Below are positions 16,112 through 24,924 of a stretch of 64,000 nucleotides of DNA, piece after piece. The stretch covers positions 2,542,001 through 2,606,000 of the forward strand of contig NZ_JBGKAD010000001.1 in the NCBI RefSeq assembly GCF_041361345.1, written 5' to 3'. A model generated the notes under the pieces. It made no database searches, was not told the origin of the DNA, and saw only the letters and a list, made by a program, of their open reading frames with translations. Each line of letters opens with the position of its first letter. The stretch's first letter is position 1. The position numbers were made by a program, and so were the translations under genes. The stretch is from Halobaculum sp. MBLA0147. GTDB lineage: Archaea; Halobacteriota; Halobacteria; Halobacteriales; Haloferacaceae.

Positions 16112-17482
16112 ATGCAGGTATTCGGGTCGAGCGGGACACGCGGCGAGGTGGGTGCCGAGTTCACCCCCGAGTTCGTCCTCCGAGTCGCCCGTGCGGCTGC
16201 GGCCGTCTGGGAGGCCGACCGGGTCGCCGTCGCACGAGACACCCGGACCACCGGCGAGACGTTCGCCGACGCGGCCGCGGCCGGGATCACCGCGACGGGG
16301 ACGGACGTGGTCGGACTCGGCGTCGAGCCGACGCCGGCGACCGTCCGGTACTGCGACGTAGAGGCGGTCCCGGGCGTCCAGATCACCGCGTCCCACAACC
16401 CGCCGGAGTACAACGGCGTGAAACTGATCGGCCCGGACGGGAGCGGGCTGCCGGTCGCCGAGTTGGAACGGGTCGAGGAACGACTCCTCGCGGACGACAC
16501 GCGGACGGCGGCGTGGGACGCGTTCGGCACCCGTACTGGCGTCGACGACGCCGGGGACGAGTACGTGGCGGAGTTACTCGCCGAACTCGACCGCGCGGCG
16601 ATCGCAGACGCCGGGTTGACCGTCGCTCTCGATCCCGGCCACGGTGCCGGCGCACACACGTCGCCGCGGCTGTTCCGCGAACTCGGCTGTGACGTGGTGA
16701 CGGTGAACGCCCAGCCGGACGGCCGGTTCCCCGGGCGGCCCTCGGAGCCGGTGCCGGAGAACTTGACGGACCTCGCGCGGCTCGTCCGGACGAGCGACGC
16801 CGACGTGGGGATCGCACACGACGGCGACGCCGACCGCGCGGTGTTCGTCGACGAGACGGGGACGTGTGTCTCCGGGGACGCCTCGCTGGCGGCGTTGGCC
16901 GAGCGGGCGCTGTCACCCGGCGACACGGCCGTCTCGGCGGTGAACGTCTCCCAGCGGTTGGTCGACGTGTGTGACCGCGTCGGCGCGGAGCTGTCGTTGA
17001 CGCCTATCGGCGCGACCAACCTCGTCACGCGCGTTCGGGAGCTGTGGGCCGACGGGGCCTCCGTCCCGGTCGCGGGCGAGGGGAACGGCGGCGTGTTCTT
17101 CCCGAACTATCGCCTCTCGCGGGACGGGGCGTACGTCGCCGGGAAGTTCTTGGAGTTGCTCGCCGAGCGCGCCGAGCCGGTCTCGGCGGTGATCGAGCCG
17201 TACACGGACTACCACACGGTCCGCGCGAACGTGGGGTACGACGACGAGACGGAGCGGACGGCGATGCTGGCGGCCGCACAACGGTACGCCGAGACGGCCG
17301 ACGCGGAGCCGCAGACGACCGACGGGTTCCGGCTCGACTACGGCGACGCGTGGGTGCTCGTCCGCGAGTCCGGCACGGAGCCGAAACTGCGCGTGTACGC
17401 CGAGTCGAGCGACCCCGACCGCGCCGAGCGACTCGCCGCGGAGGCCCGCGAGACGCTGGCGAGCGCTCGCGAGGACGCCTGA
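16112..17482 (+). CDS. Phosphohexomutase (phosphoglucomutase/phosphomannomutase/GlmM family)
   Basis: Alpha-D-phosphohexomutase of 456 aa that moves phosphate between C1 and C6 of a hexose or hexosamine. The active-site phosphoserine is Ser94 in TASHNPPEYNG. The Mg2+ loop is HDGDADRAVF near 233-240, the sugar-binding loop is GEGNGGVFFP, and the C-terminal phosphate-binding RESGTEPKLRVY is intact. All four domains are present. Archaeal members supply glucosamine-1-P or mannose-1-P for glycans and S-layer glycoprotein. Exact substrate preference is not readable. The ATG at 16112 (MQVFGSSGTRG) is clear from family alignment. Confidence 0.9.
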   Translation: MQVFGSSGTRGEVGAEFTPEFVLRVARAAAAVWEADRVAVARDTRTTGETFADAAAAGITATGTDVVGLGVEPTPATVRYCDVEAVPGVQITASHNPPEYNGVKLIGPDGSGLPVAELERVEERLLADDTRTAAWDAFGTRTGVDDAGDEYVAELLAELDRAAIADAGLTVALDPGHGAGAHTSPRLFRELGCDVVTVNAQPDGRFPGRPSEPVPENLTDLARLVRTSDADVGIAHDGDADRAVFVDETGTCVSGDASLAALAERALSPGDTAVSAVNVSQRLVDVCDRVGAELSLTPIGATNLVTRVRELWADGASVPVAGEGNGGVFFPNYRLSRDGAYVAGKFLELLAERAEPVSAVIEPYTDYHTVRANVGYDDETERTAMLAAAQRYAETADAEPQTTDGFRLDYGDAWVLVRESGTEPKLRVYAESSDPDRAERLAAEARETLASAREDA

Positions 17483-17533
17483 CAGCCAGACACCGGGGAC
17501 GAGCGTCACAGCGGACGGACACGGACGAGTCGC

Positions 17534-17539
17534 TTATTC
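17534..17539 (+). promoter_or_regulatory. TATA-like element of nucS
   Basis: TTATTC centred about 27 nt before the GTG at 17563, predicting leaderless nucS mRNA. Confidence 0.5.
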
Positions 17540-17562
17540 GCCGGGCGACCCAACGATCGGTA

Positions 17563-18540
17563 GTGACGCCAGTGACGCTGCACGAGCCGGCCCACCGCGA
17601 GGCGTTGTGGGAACTGGAGGCGGCGTTCGACCGCGGCGACGTGGTGACGGTGTACGGCCCGTGTACGGTCGAGTACGACGGCCGTGCGACCTCCTCGCTC
17701 GGCGAGGGGCGGCGACTGGTGGTGCTCAAGCCCGACGGCACCGCCTTGGTCCACACCGACGAGGGTCACGAACCGGTGAACTGGCAGCCCCCGGGTTCGA
17801 CACACCACGCGGCAGTACGGGACGGCCGCCTGCGGCTCCGTAGCCGCCGCGAGAACCCCGACGAGCGGCTGGACGTGCGGTTCGCGGCCGTCGACCACCT
17901 CGTCGCGTACCCGGTCAGCGGTCGTCGGCAGGTGGCGGTCGCGGGGACGGAGGCGGACCTGAAACGGCGAGTCGTCGACGAGCCGTCGCTCGTCGAGGCG
18001 GGGTTCACGCCGACGGCGACCGAACGCGAGACGGCGGCGGGTGCCGTCGACGTGTTCGGCCGGGACGCGGACGGGCGCCCGACGGTCGTCGAACTCAAGC
18101 GGCGACGCGTCGGACCCGACGCCGTCGGGCAACTCCGGCGGTACGTCGACGCGCTGCGACGCGAACGCCGGGGGCGCCGTGTGGAAGTCGACGACTCGGG
18201 CGGGTCTGGCGTCGACGCGGAGTCCGTCGACGACTCGGACGGCGACACTACCGACGACTCCGACGGCGACCCGGTGCCACCGCACGTCGACGACGCCCCC
18301 GACGGCCCGGACGACGACCCCAGGGTCCGTGGCGTCCTCGTCGCGCCGTCGGTGACGGACCGTGCGGCCGACCTGCTCGCCGAGGCGGGGTTCGACCACG
18401 TCGCGCTCGACCCGCCGACGCCGTCTGCCGACGACACCGGATCGTCCGACGGCACCGATTCGTCCGACGACACCGGGCCGTCCGACGGCGGCGGTGATCC
18501 CGGAGACGCCGAGAGCGGGGGCGACGGCGAGGCGCAGTGA
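17563..18540 (+). CDS. nucS: Endonuclease NucS (EndoMS-type mismatch nuclease)
   Basis: RecB-like nuclease of 325 aa that cuts both strands at G-T, T-T and G-G mismatches in a PCNA-dependent manner in archaea lacking MutS. The N-terminal DNA-binding barrel (31-80, [32 protein letters not shown]) is complete, and the C-terminal nuclease domain has the Asp163 / ELK (177-179) signature. Odd features are an acidic disordered insertion at 209-252 inside the nuclease domain and a 40-residue Ser/Asp/Gly tail. The usual PCNA-binding peptide is not evident at the tail. GTG start with a TTATTC promoter 27 nt upstream. A barrel paralogue is encoded at 48.6 kb. Confidence 0.9.
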   Translation: MTPVTLHEPAHREALWELEAAFDRGDVVTVYGPCTVEYDGRATSSLGEGRRLVVLKPDGTALVHTDEGHEPVNWQPPGSTHHAAVRDGRLRLRSRRENPDERLDVRFAAVDHLVAYPVSGRRQVAVAGTEADLKRRVVDEPSLVEAGFTPTATERETAAGAVDVFGRDADGRPTVVELKRRRVGPDAVGQLRRYVDALRRERRGRRVEVDDSGGSGVDAESVDDSDGDTTDDSDGDPVPPHVDDAPDGPDDDPRVRGVLVAPSVTDRAADLLAEAGFDHVALDPPTPSADDTGSSDGTDSSDDTGPSDGGGDPGDAESGGDGEAQ

Positions 18541-18709
18541 CCGCTCGGGGCGTTCGTGGGGCCGACACCGACGACGGGTTCTCGACGACCTGAACGGCGG
18601 CCGCTCGCCGACCGGGCTCCCGGCGGTCGAGACGGCCGACGGCGGGGGTGGCCGCGGTGTGGTTCGAAGGCTTTATTCGCGGAACGGGCCTTCACCACGG
18701 CAAGTAACC

Positions 18710-19240
18710 ATGGCAGACAAACCAGCCTCCATGTACCGGGACATCGACAAGCCCGCGTACACGCGACGCGAGTACATCACGGGCATCCCGGGTTCGAAGA
18801 TCGCACAGCACAAGATGGGCGACCTGCAGGCGGACGCGGACGACTACCCCGTCCAGATCTCCCTGGAGGTCGAGGAAGAGGTCCAGATCCGCCACGACTC
18901 CCTGGAGTCCGCGCGGCTGTCGGCCAACCGCCACCTGATCAAGGAACTCGGCGAGGGTAACTACAAGATGATCCTCCGGAAGTTCCCCCACCAGGTGCTC
19001 CGGGAGAACAAGCAGGCGACCGGTGCCGGGGCCGACCGTGTCTCCGACGGGATGCGGCAGGCGTTCGGGAAGCCGGTCGGCACCGCCGCCCGGATGAACG
19101 CCAACGCGACCGTGTTCACGGCCTACTGTGACGTGGACCAGGCCAGCGAGGTCAAGGAGGCGTTCCGTCGTGCCTACAACAAGATGTCGCCGCCGTGTCG
19201 GATCGTCGTCGAGCGCGGCGAGAACCTGCTCGTCCAGTAA
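18710..19240 (+). CDS. rpl10e: 50S ribosomal protein uL16 (L10e)
   Basis: Large-subunit ribosomal protein of 176 aa, the standard archaeal length, contacting 5S rRNA and the A-site tRNA elbow. Typical sequence includes [37 protein letters not shown] and [20 protein letters not shown]. The protein is less acidic than its neighbours, as expected for an rRNA binder. A TTTATTC element at 18672-18678 and the ATG leave a leader of about 8 nt. Highest-confidence housekeeping gene in this part of the window. Confidence 0.97.
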   Translation: MADKPASMYRDIDKPAYTRREYITGIPGSKIAQHKMGDLQADADDYPVQISLEVEEEVQIRHDSLESARLSANRHLIKELGEGNYKMILRKFPHQVLRENKQATGAGADRVSDGMRQAFGKPVGTAARMNANATVFTAYCDVDQASEVKEAFRRAYNKMSPPCRIVVERGENLLVQ

Positions 19241-19359
19241 CGCCCACGGCCTTCTGCCGTTCGTCGACTCGCCAGCGACTGCGTCGTGTCTCACCTGGCG
19301 ACTCGGACCGTCTCGCCACGGCGGGCTCGCCCGCCGACCCGGATCGTTCCCCTGCCGAC

Positions 19360-20094
19360 TCACACCGACTCGGGGAGGTAGCCGCCGTCGACTTCGACGT
19401 TCTCGCCGGAGACGTAGGCGGCCCGCTCCGAGAGGAAGAACTCGAGGACGGCGACGAGATCCTCGACCGACGCCCACCGCCCGCGTGGGGCGTCCTCGGG
19501 GAAGGCGTCGGAGGTCTCGACGACGTACGGCGAGACGGCGTTGACGGTGATCCCGTCCTCGCTGGTGTCGGCCGCGAGCATCCGCGTGAACATCACCACA
19601 CCCGTCTTCGCGAGGAAGTACGGCGCGTTCTCCGCGTTGACCAGTCCCTTCTCGCTGCCGGCGTAGCCGACGTTGACGATCCGCCCCCAGCCGGTCTCTC
19701 GCATCGCCGGCACCGCGCGGCGACAACAGAGGTACGTCGCGTCGACGTTCGTCTGCATCACGCGCCGCCACGTCGCCACGTCCATCTCGGCCCAGTGAGT
19801 CGGCGCGAAGTCGCCGACGTTGTTGACGAGCACGTCGACGGCCCCCAGCTCCGTCTCGACCGTCTCGAACAGCGTCTCGACCGCGTCTGGGTCCGTCACG
19901 TCGGCCTGCACCGTGGTCGCGTCGACGCCCAGTTCGCGGGCCTCCTCGGCGGTCGCCGCCGCCTCGGCGTCGCTCGTGTGGTAGTGGACTGCCACGTCCG
20001 CGCCGGCACGTGCACACCGTAACAGGAACCCGCGACCGATCCCGGTCGCCGAGCCGGTCACCAGTGCCACCCGTCCGTCGAGATCCAGTGTCAC
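19360..20094 (-). CDS. Short-chain dehydrogenase/reductase (SDR)
   Basis: Classical SDR of 244 aa, FabG-like. Cofactor motif TGSATGIG (13-20), NNVG (91-94), catalytic Ser about 147 and Tyr159-xxx-Lys163 (YFLAK) are all present, and the C-terminal ENVEVDGGYLP is typical. Oxidoreduction of a hydroxyl/keto substrate with NAD(P)(H) is certain at family level; the substrate is unknown. GTTAAC at 20118-20123, about 27 nt upstream, supports the start at 20094. It is divergent from gcvT across a minisatellite. Confidence 0.87.
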   Translation of the reverse strand: MTLDLDGRVALVTGSATGIGRGFLLRCARAGADVAVHYHTSDAEAAATAEEARELGVDATTVQADVTDPDAVETLFETVETELGAVDVLVNNVGDFAPTHWAEMDVATWRRVMQTNVDATYLCCRRAVPAMRETGWGRIVNVGYAGSEKGLVNAENAPYFLAKTGVVMFTRMLAADTSEDGITVNAVSPYVVETSDAFPEDAPRGRWASVEDLVAVLEFFLSERAAYVSGENVEVDGGYLPESV

Positions 20095-20148
20095 GGCCGA
20101 GACAGGGCCGCGGTGGAGTTAACGGTGGTCGTCTCCGCTCCATCCGCC

Positions 20149-20345
20149 GACCGGGATAGGTGGACGGACAGCCGGTCGAGATGGGTGGGCAGACGGCCGG
20201 TCGAGATGGGTGGACGGACGGCCGGTCGAGATGGGTGGGCAGACGGCCGGTCGAGATGGGTGGGCAGACGGCCGGTCGAGATGGGTGGACGGACAGCCGG
20301 TCGAGACGGGTGAGTCGAGGGCCAGCCGAGACGGGTGAGCGGCCG
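20149..20345. repeat. 25-bp minisatellite, seven full copies plus a partial
   Basis: Full units begin at 20171, 20196, 20221, 20246, 20271, 20296 and 20321. The core is GCCGGTCGAGATGGGTGG followed by GCAGACG or ACGGACG/A. A degenerate part-copy runs 20149-20170. The last two units have drifted (GAGACGGGTGAG). Unit length is not a multiple of three and there are no unique spacers, so it is neither coding nor CRISPR. The 336-bp spacer between the SDR and gcvT holds little else. Confidence 0.92.
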
Positions 20346-20430
20346 ACTGCCTCGACCGACTCCGGGCGGGGCGCCACTCTGCCACGGGAACCCGGTGGAG
20401 TGAAGACCGCCCCACCGCAAGCCCGAGGAG

Positions 20431-21534
20431 ATGAGTCTACGCACGCCGCCCCTCCGGGAGACCCACGCCGACCGCGGTGCGAAGTTCACCGAGTTCGGCG
20501 GCTGGGACATGCCGGTGGAGTTCGACTCGATCAGCGCCGAACACGAAGCCGTCCGCGAGTCCGTCGGGATCTTCGACGTCTCGCACATGGGTGAGATCGA
20601 GGTCACCGGCCCGGACGCGACGACCCTGTTGCAGCGGTTGACGACGAACGACGTGACGGCTCTCGACCCGGGCGAGGCACAGTACAGCGCGCTCGTCCGC
20701 GAGGACGGCGTCATGCTGGACGACACCGTGGTCTACCGACTGCCGGACGACCGCGCCGACGAACTGGACGCGACCGCGTACCTGTTCGTCCCGAACGCAG
20801 GCAACGACGGCGACACACACGACCGCTGGGTCGACTACCGCGACGAGCACGATCTCGACGCGACGGTCCGCAACGCCACGGAGGACTGGGCGATGTTCGC
20901 CGTCCAGGGGCCGGAGGCCCCCGCGCTCGTCGACGCCGTCGCCTCGGTCGACACGGAGACGTTCGGGCGGTTCGACGCCGGCTACACGACGGTCGCGGAC
21001 ACGGAGTGTTGGCTCGCGCGGACGGGGTACACCGGCGAAGACGGGTTCGAACTACTCTGTCCGTGGGAGGCCGCCGAGACAGTCTGGGGTGCCTTCGACG
21101 AGGCCCAGCCCTGTGGGCTCGGCGCTCGCGACACGCTCCGCATCGAGGAGGGGTTCCTGCTGTCCGGCCAGGACTTCCACCCCGAAGAGGAGCCGCGGAC
21201 ACCCTTCGAGGCCGGCATCGGCTTCGCGGTCGATCTGGACACGGAGTTCGTCGGCCGCGACGCGCTCGCCGACGCCACGGAGCCGACGGAGACGTTCGTC
21301 GGACTGGAGCTGTTGGACCGCGGGGTCGCCCGTCACGGCTACGACGTGACCGACGACGACGGCCACGTGATCGGCACCGTCACGAGCGGGACGAAGGTGC
21401 CGACGCTGGAGCGCGCCGTCGGCCTGGGCTACCTCCCGACGAGTCACGCCGACCCCGGGACCCACGTCAACGTCGTCGTCCGCGGCCAGGAGAAGCGCGC
21501 GCAGGTCGTCCGCCCGCCGTTCGGCGACGACTGA
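20431..21534 (+). CDS. gcvT: Glycine cleavage system T protein (aminomethyltransferase)
   Basis: Folate-dependent enzyme of 367 aa that takes the aminomethyl group from lipoyl-GcvH, releases NH3 and makes 5,10-methylene-tetrahydrofolate. Clear family sequence: HADRGAKFTEFGGWDMPVEF, GIFDVSHMGEIEVTGPDA, RTGYTGEDGFELLCP and GLGARDTLRIEEGFLLSGQD. The final barrel has GTVTSGTKVPTLERAVGLGY. gcvH follows 93 nt downstream on the same strand. The P-protein subunits are not in the window directly after gcvH. Confidence 0.95.
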   Translation: MSLRTPPLRETHADRGAKFTEFGGWDMPVEFDSISAEHEAVRESVGIFDVSHMGEIEVTGPDATTLLQRLTTNDVTALDPGEAQYSALVREDGVMLDDTVVYRLPDDRADELDATAYLFVPNAGNDGDTHDRWVDYRDEHDLDATVRNATEDWAMFAVQGPEAPALVDAVASVDTETFGRFDAGYTTVADTECWLARTGYTGEDGFELLCPWEAAETVWGAFDEAQPCGLGARDTLRIEEGFLLSGQDFHPEEEPRTPFEAGIGFAVDLDTEFVGRDALADATEPTETFVGLELLDRGVARHGYDVTDDDGHVIGTVTSGTKVPTLERAVGLGYLPTSHADPGTHVNVVVRGQEKRAQVVRPPFGDD

Positions 21535-21627
21535 GGCACGGGACGCGTCTCGGTCGGACGACACCGCGTCGCCGACGAGTGGGCCGCAACCGACAGCTAC
21601 ACCACGGCCACGCCCGACGGACACGGT

Positions 21628-22008
21628 GTGAGCTTCGACGTACCTACCGACCGTCGTTACCTCGAGTCGCACGAGTACCTCACCGACGACGCACCCTACC
21701 GCGTCGGCATCTCCTCGTTCGCACAGGACGAACTCGGCGACGTGGTGTTCGTCGAACTCCCGGACGAGGGCGACACGGTCACCGCGGGCGAGGAGTTCGG
21801 CGTCATCGAGTCGATCAAGGCGGTCTCGGACCTGTACGCGCCGGTCTCCGGCGAGGTGGTGGCGATCAACGAGGCGCTGTTCGACACCCCCGAACTCGTC
21901 AACGAGGACCCCTACGGCGACGGGTGGATGCTGGAGATCGAGCCGAGCGACGAGAGCGAACGCGACGACCTGCTGTCTGCCGACGAGTACGACGACCAGA
22001 TCCAGTGA
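21628..22008 (+). CDS. gcvH: Glycine cleavage system H protein
   Basis: Lipoyl carrier of 126 aa shuttling the methylamine group between GcvP, GcvT and the lipoamide dehydrogenase. The lipoyl lysine is Lys64 in [15 protein letters not shown], with the flanking ESIK signature and the [12 protein letters not shown]-type N-terminal strand ([19 protein letters not shown]). A GTG start gives [18 protein letters not shown]. It is probably co-transcribed with gcvT. Confidence 0.95.
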   Translation: MSFDVPTDRRYLESHEYLTDDAPYRVGISSFAQDELGDVVFVELPDEGDTVTAGEEFGVIESIKAVSDLYAPVSGEVVAINEALFDTPELVNEDPYGDGWMLEIEPSDESERDDLLSADEYDDQIQ

Positions 22009-22087
22009 CGGTGACCTCTTCACGCCGGTGAGCGACGCGGGAGGACGACGACAGACACGACCGTTCTCTGTCCGATCCACGAGTGGC

Positions 22088-22360
22088 TCACACGAGCGGG
22101 AGTGTCGCGGCGACGAACGCTACGTCCAACAGTGACAGGAGGATCACGAGGATCGCGCCGGGGACGCCGGCGAGTGCACACACTGCGACGGCGACCAACG
22201 ACAGTTCGACGCCCGCGCCGAGCAGGTTCGCGACGATCAAGACGACGACGCCGAGGATCGCGTTGATCGCCAGCGTCTTCGCGGCCTTCAGCAGTCGGTA
22301 GGCGACGACGAGCGCGACCAAGGCGACGGCGACGACGCCGAGTTCCAGCGGTGTGACCAC
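22088..22360 (-). CDS. BofA-family small membrane protein
   Basis: Hydrophobic protein of 90 aa with about three membrane helices. The opening VTPLELGVVAVALVALVVAY, the basic RLLKAAKTLAINAILGVVVL segment and VPGAILVILLSLLDVAF match the pro-sigmaK processing inhibitor BofA family widely present in haloarchaea. Sporulation is not relevant here; in archaea the function is unknown. I chose the GTG at 22360 because upstream sequence is non-hydrophobic and unlike the family. Confidence 0.78.
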   Translation of the reverse strand: MVTPLELGVVAVALVALVVAYRLLKAAKTLAINAILGVVVLIVANLLGAGVELSLVAVAVCALAGVPGAILVILLSLLDVAFVAATLPLV

Positions 22361-22481
22361 ACCCTCGGTAGGTGCCAGACGGTAGTGAGTCTCGTGGTCG
22401 GGTGGCACCACTCCGGCGGCCACACACGGTCTCGTCGCCCTCGACACAAGATTCAATAGGGACACGACGCCCGGTTCCCCC

Positions 22482-22847
22482 GTGCCAGAGGCCATCCTCG
22501 CGAGTCGTCGTGTGGACCCGGAGGCACTCGACACGCTCCGGGAGCACTTCGACTCCCTGACGGACCGGACGACACTGTTCGAACGTGGACTCGCGGCCGA
22601 GAACGTCCGCACGGAGGCGGCGTTCCTCGGGCACGACGCCGACGGACCGGTGTTGTACTACTACACGGAACGCGGCGACGACTACCCACCCGATCTGGAC
22701 CCCGACGACGTCGCCGACGAGATTCTGGAACTCGGTGCCGAACACGAGGCCGCGCTCGAAGCCGCCTGTACCGAACCCGCCCGCGACGAGGAGGGCGAGT
22801 TACGGACACTCGAACGACTGTTCTTCGCGTCGGCGGTCGACGAGTGA
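22482..22847 (+). CDS. Small acidic protein, possibly DUF6176-like
   Basis: Protein of 121 aa. The pattern DTLREHFDSLTDRTTLFERG, ENVRTEAAFLGHDADGPVLY and YYTERGDDYPPD resembles small ferredoxin-fold (dimeric alpha/beta barrel-like) proteins of DUF6176, but I cannot confirm this. The C-terminal third is a charged helix. The GTG at 22482 has ATTCAATAGG centred about 27 nt upstream, indicating a leaderless transcript. Its position directly after nuoI, on the opposite strand, marks the abrupt end of the complex I cluster. Confidence 0.6.
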   Translation: MPEAILASRRVDPEALDTLREHFDSLTDRTTLFERGLAAENVRTEAAFLGHDADGPVLYYYTERGDDYPPDLDPDDVADEILELGAEHEAALEAACTEPARDEEGELRTLERLFFASAVDE

Positions 22848-23043
22848 CACGCGCCGGTGTCCGTCTGTCCCGACTACTGGCCCGTCACCCGTCGCGGGTC
22901 GACGACACTCCGTCTCTCGGCGCGTAGTGAGTCGACTCTCACGAGGTTGAGACGAGTCACCACCGAGAGAGAAGAGAGGCAGTCGGGAGACGACTCTGCG
23001 ACCACCGCCGCTCGACGGCACGGCCGACGACCGGGCTACGCGG

Positions 23044-23505
23044 TCACTGGTAGTCGACTTCGCCGTCGCCCTCGCCGATCCAGGCGCCGCGGTCCGGCTC
23101 CCGCGACTCCAGCGGGTCGATCCCCTTGTACCAGGGGACGTTCTTCAGCTGCTCTTTGTTGTAGACGAACTCGTCTTTCGTGTCCGCGGTGAACTCGAAG
23201 TTCTGGGTGAGCAGGATGGCGTCGACGGGACACACCTCCTCGCACAGCCGGCAGTAGATACACTGTCCGATGTGGAGGTTGTACTGCTCCCCGTTGCGCA
23301 TGTCGTCTTGGACGATCTGGATCGTGTCGTTCGGACAGACGTTCTCACACTGCCGGCACCAGATACACCGCTCCTGTGAGAACTTGTGGACGCCACGGAA
23401 CCGGGGACTGACCTCCGGCGCCGTGTCCGGGTACTCCACGGTGAACGTCTCTCCGTCCAGTGCGTGCTTCATCGTCGTGGCCATCGATTTGAGGACACCG
23501 ATCAT
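23044..23505 (-). CDS. nuoI: NADH:quinone oxidoreductase-like subunit I (NuoI)
   Basis: Peripheral-arm iron-sulfur subunit of complex I, 153 aa. Two [4Fe-4S] clusters N6a and N6b are bound by CIWCRQCENVCP and CIYCRLCEEVCP. The N-terminal helix and WYKGIDPLESREPDRGAW tail fit haloarchaeal NuoI. The ATG at 23505 lies immediately before the TAA of nuoH, so translation is probably coupled. It is the last complex I gene here; the antiporter-like subunits J-N do not follow. Confidence 0.95.
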   Translation of the reverse strand: MIGVLKSMATTMKHALDGETFTVEYPDTAPEVSPRFRGVHKFSQERCIWCRQCENVCPNDTIQIVQDDMRNGEQYNLHIGQCIYCRLCEEVCPVDAILLTQNFEFTADTKDEFVYNKEQLKNVPWYKGIDPLESREPDRGAWIGEGDGEVDYQ

Positions 23506-23506
23506 G

Positions 23507-24568
23507 TTATGCGAGCACCCCCACGATCACGGCCGTGAGGACCAGGTTCGCGAACGACAACACCAACATCCCCTTCCAGCCCACGTCCATGAACTGGTCG
23601 GGACGGAGCCGCGGCACGGCGGAGCGGGCCCACTGCGTGAACAGGTAAAAGCCCCACATCTTCACCGTGAACCAGACGAACCCCGGGACGAACGACAGCG
23701 CCGAGATCGGCGCCGAGCCGCCGCCGAGGAACAACACCGCCGCCAGCGCACCACCCAGGAAGATGTGGATGAACTCGCCCAGGTAGATCAACACGAAGTA
23801 CACCGAGGAGTACTCCGTCTGGTAGCCGGCGACGATCTCCGTCGGCGCCTCCGGCAGGTCGAACGGGTTGCGACCGACCTCCGCGAGGTTCGCCAACAGG
23901 AACAGCGCGAACGCGAACGGGTTGACGAACGCGAACCACTGCGGGACGGAGACGCCACCGACCGACACCAGTGCGCTCGTCTGAGCCGCGACGATCTCGC
24001 TCATCTGGAGGGTGCCGGTGAACAACACCACCGACGCGGCGGTGATCACCAGCGGGATCTCGTAGGCGATGTTCGCCGCCACGGCCCGCAACCCGCCCAG
24101 CAGCGAGTACTTGTTGTTCGACGAGTACCCCATCATGATCAGCCCCAGCGAGGCGATCGACGAGGCCGCGAACGCGAACACCAGCCCCGTCTCGGGGTCG
24201 GCCAACTGCACGCCGTTGCCCATCGGGATCACGGCGAACCCGAGCAGCGCCGAGAACGGGATCAGCATCGGCGCCAGGTCCCACGCCGGGCGGTCGACTC
24301 CCTCGGGGACGATCAACTCTTTCGACAGCAGCCGGACGGCGTCGGCGACGATCGCGAGCAACCCGAACGGTCCGACCTCTGTGACGGCGATCCGGTCGGT
24401 GAACGCCGCCGTGATCTTCCGTTTGGCCCACGGCCCCGCGACGGCCGTGTTGACCAGCAGGAAGTTGGCGATCAGGAACGCGCCGATCAGCGCGCTCAAC
24501 AGCTCGCCGGCCAGCCCACCGACGGGGAGGAACCCGCCGATGATGTCGGGGAGCTGCAGCGGTGTCAT
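23507..24568 (-). CDS. nuoH: NADH:quinone oxidoreductase-like subunit H (NuoH)
   Basis: Membrane subunit of complex I, 353 aa with about eight helices, forming much of the quinone chamber between peripheral arm and proton channels. Signatures are VEVGPFGLLAI-type TEVGPFGLLAIVADAVRLLS, AEVGRNPFDLPEAPTEIVAG, YSSVYFVLIYLGEF and WARSAVPRLRPDQFM. The start at 24568 overlaps by ATGA the stop of a short upstream reading frame. A separate promoter (24678-24686) precedes that frame, so nuoHI may be transcribed apart from nuoABCD. Confidence 0.95.
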   Translation of the reverse strand: MTPLQLPDIIGGFLPVGGLAGELLSALIGAFLIANFLLVNTAVAGPWAKRKITAAFTDRIAVTEVGPFGLLAIVADAVRLLSKELIVPEGVDRPAWDLAPMLIPFSALLGFAVIPMGNGVQLADPETGLVFAFAASSIASLGLIMMGYSSNNKYSLLGGLRAVAANIAYEIPLVITAASVVLFTGTLQMSEIVAAQTSALVSVGGVSVPQWFAFVNPFAFALFLLANLAEVGRNPFDLPEAPTEIVAGYQTEYSSVYFVLIYLGEFIHIFLGGALAAVLFLGGGSAPISALSFVPGFVWFTVKMWGFYLFTQWARSAVPRLRPDQFMDVGWKGMLVLSFANLVLTAVIVGVLA

Positions 24569-24654
24569 GCTCCCCCGTCGACGACCGTGCCATCGGTCGG
24601 TGCGGTTCGGTTCGCTCGGAGACCGAGCGACGCGTGCGCTACAGTGAGAGCCAT
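24565..24654 (-). CDS. Possible 29-codon upstream ORF coupled to nuoH
   Basis: An ATG at 24654 opens a 29-residue frame (MALTVAHASLGLRANRTAPT and a short tail) whose TGA overlaps the nuoH ATG as ATGA. Its start lies about 28 nt from the centre of a CTTATGTGG element, exactly where a leaderless transcript would begin, so it would be the first ORF of a nuoHI mRNA. In such GC-rich DNA short open frames are common, so the peptide itself is unproven; the combination of promoter spacing and ATGA overlap is what makes it worth listing. Confidence 0.35.
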   Translation of the reverse strand: MALTVAHASLGLRANRTAPTDGTVVDGGA

Positions 24655-24677
24655 CTGGTCGGTACTTGGAGAGACGC

Positions 24678-24686
24678 CACATAAGA
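24678..24686 (-). promoter_or_regulatory. Internal TATA-like promoter for nuoHI
   Basis: The minus strand reads CTTATGTGG in the 356-bp gap between nuoCD and nuoH. It is nearly identical to the CTTATGTAG in front of nuoA, suggesting the two halves of the cluster share a promoter type and may be co-regulated. Confidence 0.5.
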
Positions 24687-24835
24687 CTTCTCAATCGCCC
24701 CACTCCGGCGGGCACAGGCGCCCGCTGGCCGGTTTCTCGGGGGCTCCGGCCGCCGGGTCGCACGGGTCCGGGGCTGGGACGTCGAGTGACGCCGACGGGA
24801 CTCCGAGTGGTCGGTCGGCGCGGCTCGAACACGTC

Positions 24836-24889
24836 CGAGCGGACAGAGTGACGAGAGAACGGAGCCTCCCGAGCGGACAGAGTGACGAG
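24836..24889. repeat. 20-bp direct repeat, 34-bp period
   Basis: CGAGCGGACAGAGTGACGAG occurs at 24836-24855 and 24870-24889 just downstream of nuoCD in the gap before the nuoHI promoter. Similar GAGCG/GAACG runs are common in haloarchaeal intergenic DNA. Confidence 0.7.
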
Positions 24890-24924
24890 CGAACGAAACG
24901 GACAGAACGGAACGGGCGCCGTCG

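Noticed and set aside
18660-18690. GGTTCGAAGG resembling a tRNA T-loop
   Set aside because: No acceptor or anticodon stems around it; it is the promoter region of the uL16 gene.
20149-20345. CRISPR array
   Set aside because: Units are contiguous with no unique spacers and no cas genes are present; it is a minisatellite.
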